Assembly (NCBI RefSeq): GCF_017377745.1
Contig: NZ_JAFVMG010000018.1
Span: forward strand, 1-36,540
Origin: Acetobacter suratthaniensis
GTDB lineage: Bacteria; Pseudomonadota; Alphaproteobacteria; Acetobacterales; Acetobacteraceae
DNA: 36,540 nt
Reading direction: 5' to 3'
Part shown: one piece after another, positions 33,755-36,540 of the stretch
Numbering within the stretch: position 1 is the first letter of the stretch
Layout of the letters: each line of letters opens with the position of its first letter
Notes under the pieces: model-generated
Databases searched by the model: none
Told to the model about the DNA's origin: nothing
Seen by the model: only the letters and a program-made list of their open reading frames with translations
Made by a program: the position numbers and the translations under genes

Positions 33755-34098
33755 TGGACATCTCCTTCAACACGTCTCTCTACCTATCATGGCAGATCAA
33801 GAAACGCCCATAAGACCGTCCCGCCCCACCTGACGGCACCCCGCGACACCGCTGCCATCGGTTAGCAACGCGCTTGGACGACAGATGCTCACCGAAAAGC
33901 TGCGCGAGCAGTCGCGCCATCCGTAAAGCCCCCCGAAGGGGGCGCACCCGAAAGGGTGCATTTGTATATGGAGGAATCTTTTTGACGTCACGATACTGTC
34001 ACGGTCAGGTCGCGGAGCCGAAGCGTTGACGTCTCGAACTAGAAACGCTTGTGTCACGGAATTGGGGGTGGTAAAGGCAAAAGCGAAGGAGACGACCC
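33755..34098. promoter_or_regulatory. gene-free region: candidate oriT or control region for the mob-like operon
   Basis: No gene is visible in these 344 bp. It contains two tandem hairpins at 33928-33959, the palindrome TGACGTCA (33983-33990), TTGACGTC at 33982 and 34026, and an inverted repeat AAGCGTT/AACGCTT at 34021-34050. The clustering of inverted and direct repeats between the relaxase-side genes and a co-directional three-gene set suggests an origin of transfer or a regulatory region. No known nic-site consensus can be confirmed by eye. Confidence 0.4.
33928..33959 (+). repeat. two tandem 6-bp hairpins with CGAA and GAAA tetraloops
   Basis: GCCCCC-CGAA-GGGGGC (33928-33943) is followed without gap by GCACCC-GAAA-GGGTGC (33944-33959). 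Both stems are perfect, and the second loop is a GNRA tetraloop. Such back-to-back stable hairpins fit an RNA element or a nicking-region structure. Confidence 0.7.
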
Positions 34099-34989
34099 AT
34101 GTCGACGCTTGTCGTGCCAAATGCATTGCTCACAGAAATGGCTGATGGCTGGTTTCATTCTGATGTTTTCATATGGATGAAGAGCAATCACGACACGCTG
34201 GCGCAGGCGCTGGGCAAGAAGCGTATCTCGTGGAACCGTATGTGCATCTGGCTGGGCCAATTCGGGCTAACGGACAGACATGGCAAAACACCGACCCGAG
34301 AAACGGCCCGCCAGACATGGTATCGGGTCAGGAAAGCGGTCTTGCGCGAAAAAGCGGAACGGGAAGCCGCCCACCTTGAAGCCCTGCGTCTCGAAGCCGC
34401 ACGCGAGAGCGAAAAAGCAGCCATTCAGGCGGAAATCCGCCAGCGCCGCGAGGCGGAAGCCGCCGAGAAGGCCGCCCTGCGCGACAAGATGGAGCAGGTA
34501 AGCCGGGATGTCGCGCGACGCGTTCAGGCACAGACAGAAACCCAAACCATCGCGCGTGTCACAGAACACGAACAGCCTGCCAGTTCAGATGCCGCCAGTC
34601 AGGAAAACGTCCCCCACGAGCAGGCACGGGTGCGGATTGGTGAAGTCGCACGGGTCGTGCGTATGCGCACGCAAGCGCCACGCTATGGCCGGGACCGCGA
34701 TATTCCCTTACCGCCGCCTTATGTGGGTCCCAGACCCGCCGGGATGCCCGAAGACCTGCCGCTGGAAGCGCTCATGCCCCTTGATGCCCCGGGGATCGAC
34801 GACAAAGGAATGTATGACTTCAAACAGCTTCCGGGGATGCCGCGTCGGTCCTTCTATGACAACGAACGGGTGTGGATGATGGACTGCATGGCCTTGATCA
34901 AAGCCATTCCACCTGCTGAGCGACCGCCAGCGCTGAGAGCCATGGGGCCTTGGCTTGCAACGCGCCTCGGCCCTTCATACCGGGGATAG
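34099..34989 (+). CDS. hypothetical protein with N-terminal HTH-like and coiled-coil regions
   Basis: The product is 296 aa. Residues about 20-70 (SDVFIWMKSNHDTLAQALGK, SWNRMCIWLGQFGLTDRHGK) look like a small helical DNA-binding domain. Residues about 75-150 are a long charged helix, probably a coiled coil (KAEREAAHLEALRLEAARES). The C-terminal part is Pro-rich and then a compact segment (RRSFYDNERVWMMDCMALIKA). GGAG precedes the ATG. It leads a three-gene set with a ParA-like ATPase and a membrane-anchored coiled-coil protein. The family is not recognised; a role in plasmid stability or mobilization is inferred from the neighbours. Confidence 0.6.
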   Translation: MSTLVVPNALLTEMADGWFHSDVFIWMKSNHDTLAQALGKKRISWNRMCIWLGQFGLTDRHGKTPTRETARQTWYRVRKAVLREKAEREAAHLEALRLEAARESEKAAIQAEIRQRREAEAAEKAALRDKMEQVSRDVARRVQAQTETQTIARVTEHEQPASSDAASQENVPHEQARVRIGEVARVVRMRTQAPRYGRDRDIPLPPPYVGPRPAGMPEDLPLEALMPLDAPGIDDKGMYDFKQLPGMPRRSFYDNERVWMMDCMALIKAIPPAERPPALRAMGPWLATRLGPSYRG

Positions 34990-35033
34990 TCGCACAGCAC
35001 AGACACGATGTGCGAGGCGTCACAACCAAATGC

Positions 35034-35067
35034 CTCACAATGTGAGAGGGGCCGCTAACCGGCGGCC
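35034..35067. promoter_or_regulatory. palindromes upstream of the ParA-like gene
   Basis: CTCACA-A-TGTGAG (35034-35046) and GGCCGC-TAACCG-GCGGCC (35050-35067) are inverted repeats, and TGTG(A/C)GA-type elements recur around them. They may be an operator or a partition-site-like element. Confidence 0.4.
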
Positions 35068-35090
35068 TCGAATCACTGTGAGGATATTTT

Positions 35091-35882
35091 ATGTCTCAGA
35101 AATCTACGCCCACTTCAGCGGCAACGGCCCACGAGAAACCGAGGGCATTGATCAAAGCGGGGCGCGGCAATCTTGGCGGCACCTGTGCGCTGATGGTTCT
35201 CAGTGAAATTGCGATTGAGGCCGGGCGCCCCCTTGTCCTGGCGGATGGGGATGTGCGCAACCCCGGCATTTCGCTCTTCAAGGCCCTTTACGACAAGCAT
35301 GGTCTTCCACGCCCTGAGAGTGAAGAAAGCGGCGAGCTGAAACGCTGGTATACAGACGCGTTCAGTGAAGCTCTTTTGCGCAAGGCATCCCTCGCTGTCG
35401 ATATTGGCGGCGGGGACAGGACACTGGAAGAATGGGCCTCCGAGGACAGCCTTGTGGATGCCGCAGACGCAATGGGGCTGCCCATAACCGGCCTGTTTAT
35501 GTGCGGCCCTCAGCCCGGAGATATTGATTACCTGCTCAAGCTCTGGAGTTCGGGTCTTTTCAAGCCAACGCGCGGGGTCATTGTCCTGAATGAGTGGACC
35601 GTGCCCGCTGGTCATAAGCCCGATACGGTATTCAGGCCAATCTACCTTGATTCGCGTCTAACCGGCACTCCCGATATGGATGTCGCCTTTCTCCGCATTC
35701 CTAAGCTGACGTGTATGGCAGAAGTAATTAGCAGCGGCCTGTCGTTTCATGATGCTGCGGCTGGCAAGGCAGGTCTATCAGGTAAACCCCTAGACCCCAT
35801 GCGCCGCTGGCAGGTTGGTCACTGGTTGGAAAAAATTCAGACCAACATTGTGGCCGAAGGGATCGACTCATGGCTGCCGTAA
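35091..35882 (+). CDS. ParA/MinD-like ATPase with degenerate P-loop (StbB/MobD-like candidate)
   Basis: The product is 263 aa. The N-terminal P-loop is KAGRGNLGGTC, a degenerate form of the ParA deviant Walker A (KGGxGKT): the lysine before the final threonine is missing. Other ParA-type features are LADGDVRNPGISLFKAL (switch-like Asp), LAVDIGGGDRTLEEW (Walker B-like) and GVIVLNEW. The loss of the lysine makes normal ATP hydrolysis doubtful. It overlaps the next gene by 13 bp. Similar ATPases next to relaxase regions (StbB, MobD) affect plasmid stability and transfer; this assignment is by analogy. Confidence 0.65.
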   Translation: MSQKSTPTSAATAHEKPRALIKAGRGNLGGTCALMVLSEIAIEAGRPLVLADGDVRNPGISLFKALYDKHGLPRPESEESGELKRWYTDAFSEALLRKASLAVDIGGGDRTLEEWASEDSLVDAADAMGLPITGLFMCGPQPGDIDYLLKLWSSGLFKPTRGVIVLNEWTVPAGHKPDTVFRPIYLDSRLTGTPDMDVAFLRIPKLTCMAEVISSGLSFHDAAAGKAGLSGKPLDPMRRWQVGHWLEKIQTNIVAEGIDSWLP

Positions 35883-36538
35883 CGGAAACTCCACAAAACG
35901 GAGAAACCCGCCACGAAGACGTTCTGCGGGAAGCCGGGCGCGAGCTGGAGCGCGCAGCCCGGCTTGAAGGCATTGACGAATTCAGCCCGCTCGGCCGCTG
36001 GATCATTGCTCTGCGCAGCAGCATGGACGCCCTTGCGGCTGTAGCAGAGGCAAGCGCCGTGAGAACGGAGGATCTGGAAAGGCAGTTGAAGATCATACTC
36101 GCCAGCGCAGATAAAGAGCTTAGCACCCTGCGCAGAGACCTGGCGAGCGGGGTGGAAACCGTGCGAGCCATCAGCGCCTCCGCAGAACTTCGGGTCAAAG
36201 TGGAGGAGGAACGTCTCAAACAGCACCAGCAGGTCACGATCGACAAAATGATCGCCTCGATCATGGGCGGGCTGAAAACGGAGCTGTACGACCGGCTCAA
36301 ACAGCAGATGCCCCACCATGAACAGGGGTTCTATCTTGCGACACGCTGGAAAGCGATCTCACGCCTGGCACTGGCCGGTGCCCTGCTTTTCTGCGGGGGG
36401 CTGCTCGCGCATTATGCGCTGGTGTCGCATACGCTTGAACGCGCACGCTACTGTGAGGGACATAGTTACGTGACAGAAAGCGGACAGGCATGGTGTGATC
36501 TGACGCCCCTGCGTATCCCCGCCCGAAACCAGAACTAA
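35870..36538 (+). CDS. membrane-anchored coiled-coil protein, third gene of the mob/stb-like set
   Basis: The product is 222 aa. Residues about 15-160 are predominantly helical with heptad-like charged repeats (ELERAARLEGIDEF, EDLERQLKIILASADKEL, RVKVEEERLKQHQQ). One hydrophobic stretch (residues about 165-187, SRLALAGALLFCGGLLAHYALV) would be a membrane anchor. A short tail follows with two Cys (ARYCEGHSYVTESGQAWCDL), which could form a disulfide in the periplasm. It starts inside the ParA-like gene (13-bp overlap), so translation is coupled. The family is not recognised; a scaffold for plasmid positioning or transfer is one possibility. Confidence 0.65.
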   Translation: MAAVTETPQNGETRHEDVLREAGRELERAARLEGIDEFSPLGRWIIALRSSMDALAAVAEASAVRTEDLERQLKIILASADKELSTLRRDLASGVETVRAISASAELRVKVEEERLKQHQQVTIDKMIASIMGGLKTELYDRLKQQMPHHEQGFYLATRWKAISRLALAGALLFCGGLLAHYALVSHTLERARYCEGHSYVTESGQAWCDLTPLRIPARNQN

Positions 36539-36540
36539 CT

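Overview
The window looks like accessory DNA, most likely part of a large conjugative or mobilizable plasmid, from an acetic acid bacterium (Acetobacteraceae). The evidence is a MobF-type relaxase with small transfer-associated genes, about six toxin-antitoxin loci (intact or decayed), a short tyrosine recombinase, an IS3-family remnant, and several small redox or detoxification operons each beside its own regulator. No rRNA or tRNA gene and no replication initiator is visible. The taxonomic placement is inferred from protein style and gene content; no search was run.

Layout. 1-2.6 kb: a gene cut by the window edge, a VapBC pair and a HEPN-type putative RNase. 2.65-3.2 kb: a scar with a decayed HNH-like fragment, an IS3 orfA remnant and an SDR gene broken by a stop and by the IS. 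3.2-13.8 kb: redox and regulator modules (LLM oxidoreductase + MDR reductase / LysR; tautomerase; YciI + MBL hydrolase / LysR; SDR / AraC; DUF2938 membrane protein / Rrf2; NmrA-like / HxlR). 14.3-16.4 kb: RelBE, Phd-VapC and an integrase. 16.7-19.5 kb: a glutathione-dependent formaldehyde operon (frmR-frmA-VOC-frmB). 19.8-21.8 kb: TetR, NAD(P)-binding protein and ferredoxin, translationally coupled. 22.1-24.9 kb: TetR divergent from an isochorismatase-fold hydrolase and an MFS exporter. 25.4-27.4 kb: an AT-rich two-gene Septu-type anti-phage system (ptuA-ptuB) with its own terminator. 27.6-32.2 kb: the relaxase operon on the minus strand. 32.3-33.8 kb: AbrB-like antitoxin, BrnTA, and a doubly broken RHH/Doc module. 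33.8-36.5 kb: an intergenic region with two tandem tetraloop hairpins (oriT or control-region candidate), then three co-directional genes including a ParA-like ATPase with a degenerate P-loop.

The most unusual structure is a dispersed repeat of about 115-130 bp. There are seven copies, whole or partial, all in the same orientation. Each starts with a GTCCGCT-like box placed exactly 39 bp before a GAGGCG-containing core. Four copies carry a perfect 12-bp hairpin with a 10-nt loop, and one stem position changes by a compensated C-G to T-A swap. From 14.2 to 27.6 kb a copy lies at the border of every functional module, including both sides of the Septu system, so the region reads like modules separated by repeats. 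I do not recognise this family.

Regulation is unusually legible. Inverted-repeat operator candidates lie in front of vapBC, the first lysR, phd-vapC, frmR (two tandem sites), both tetR genes and brnTA.
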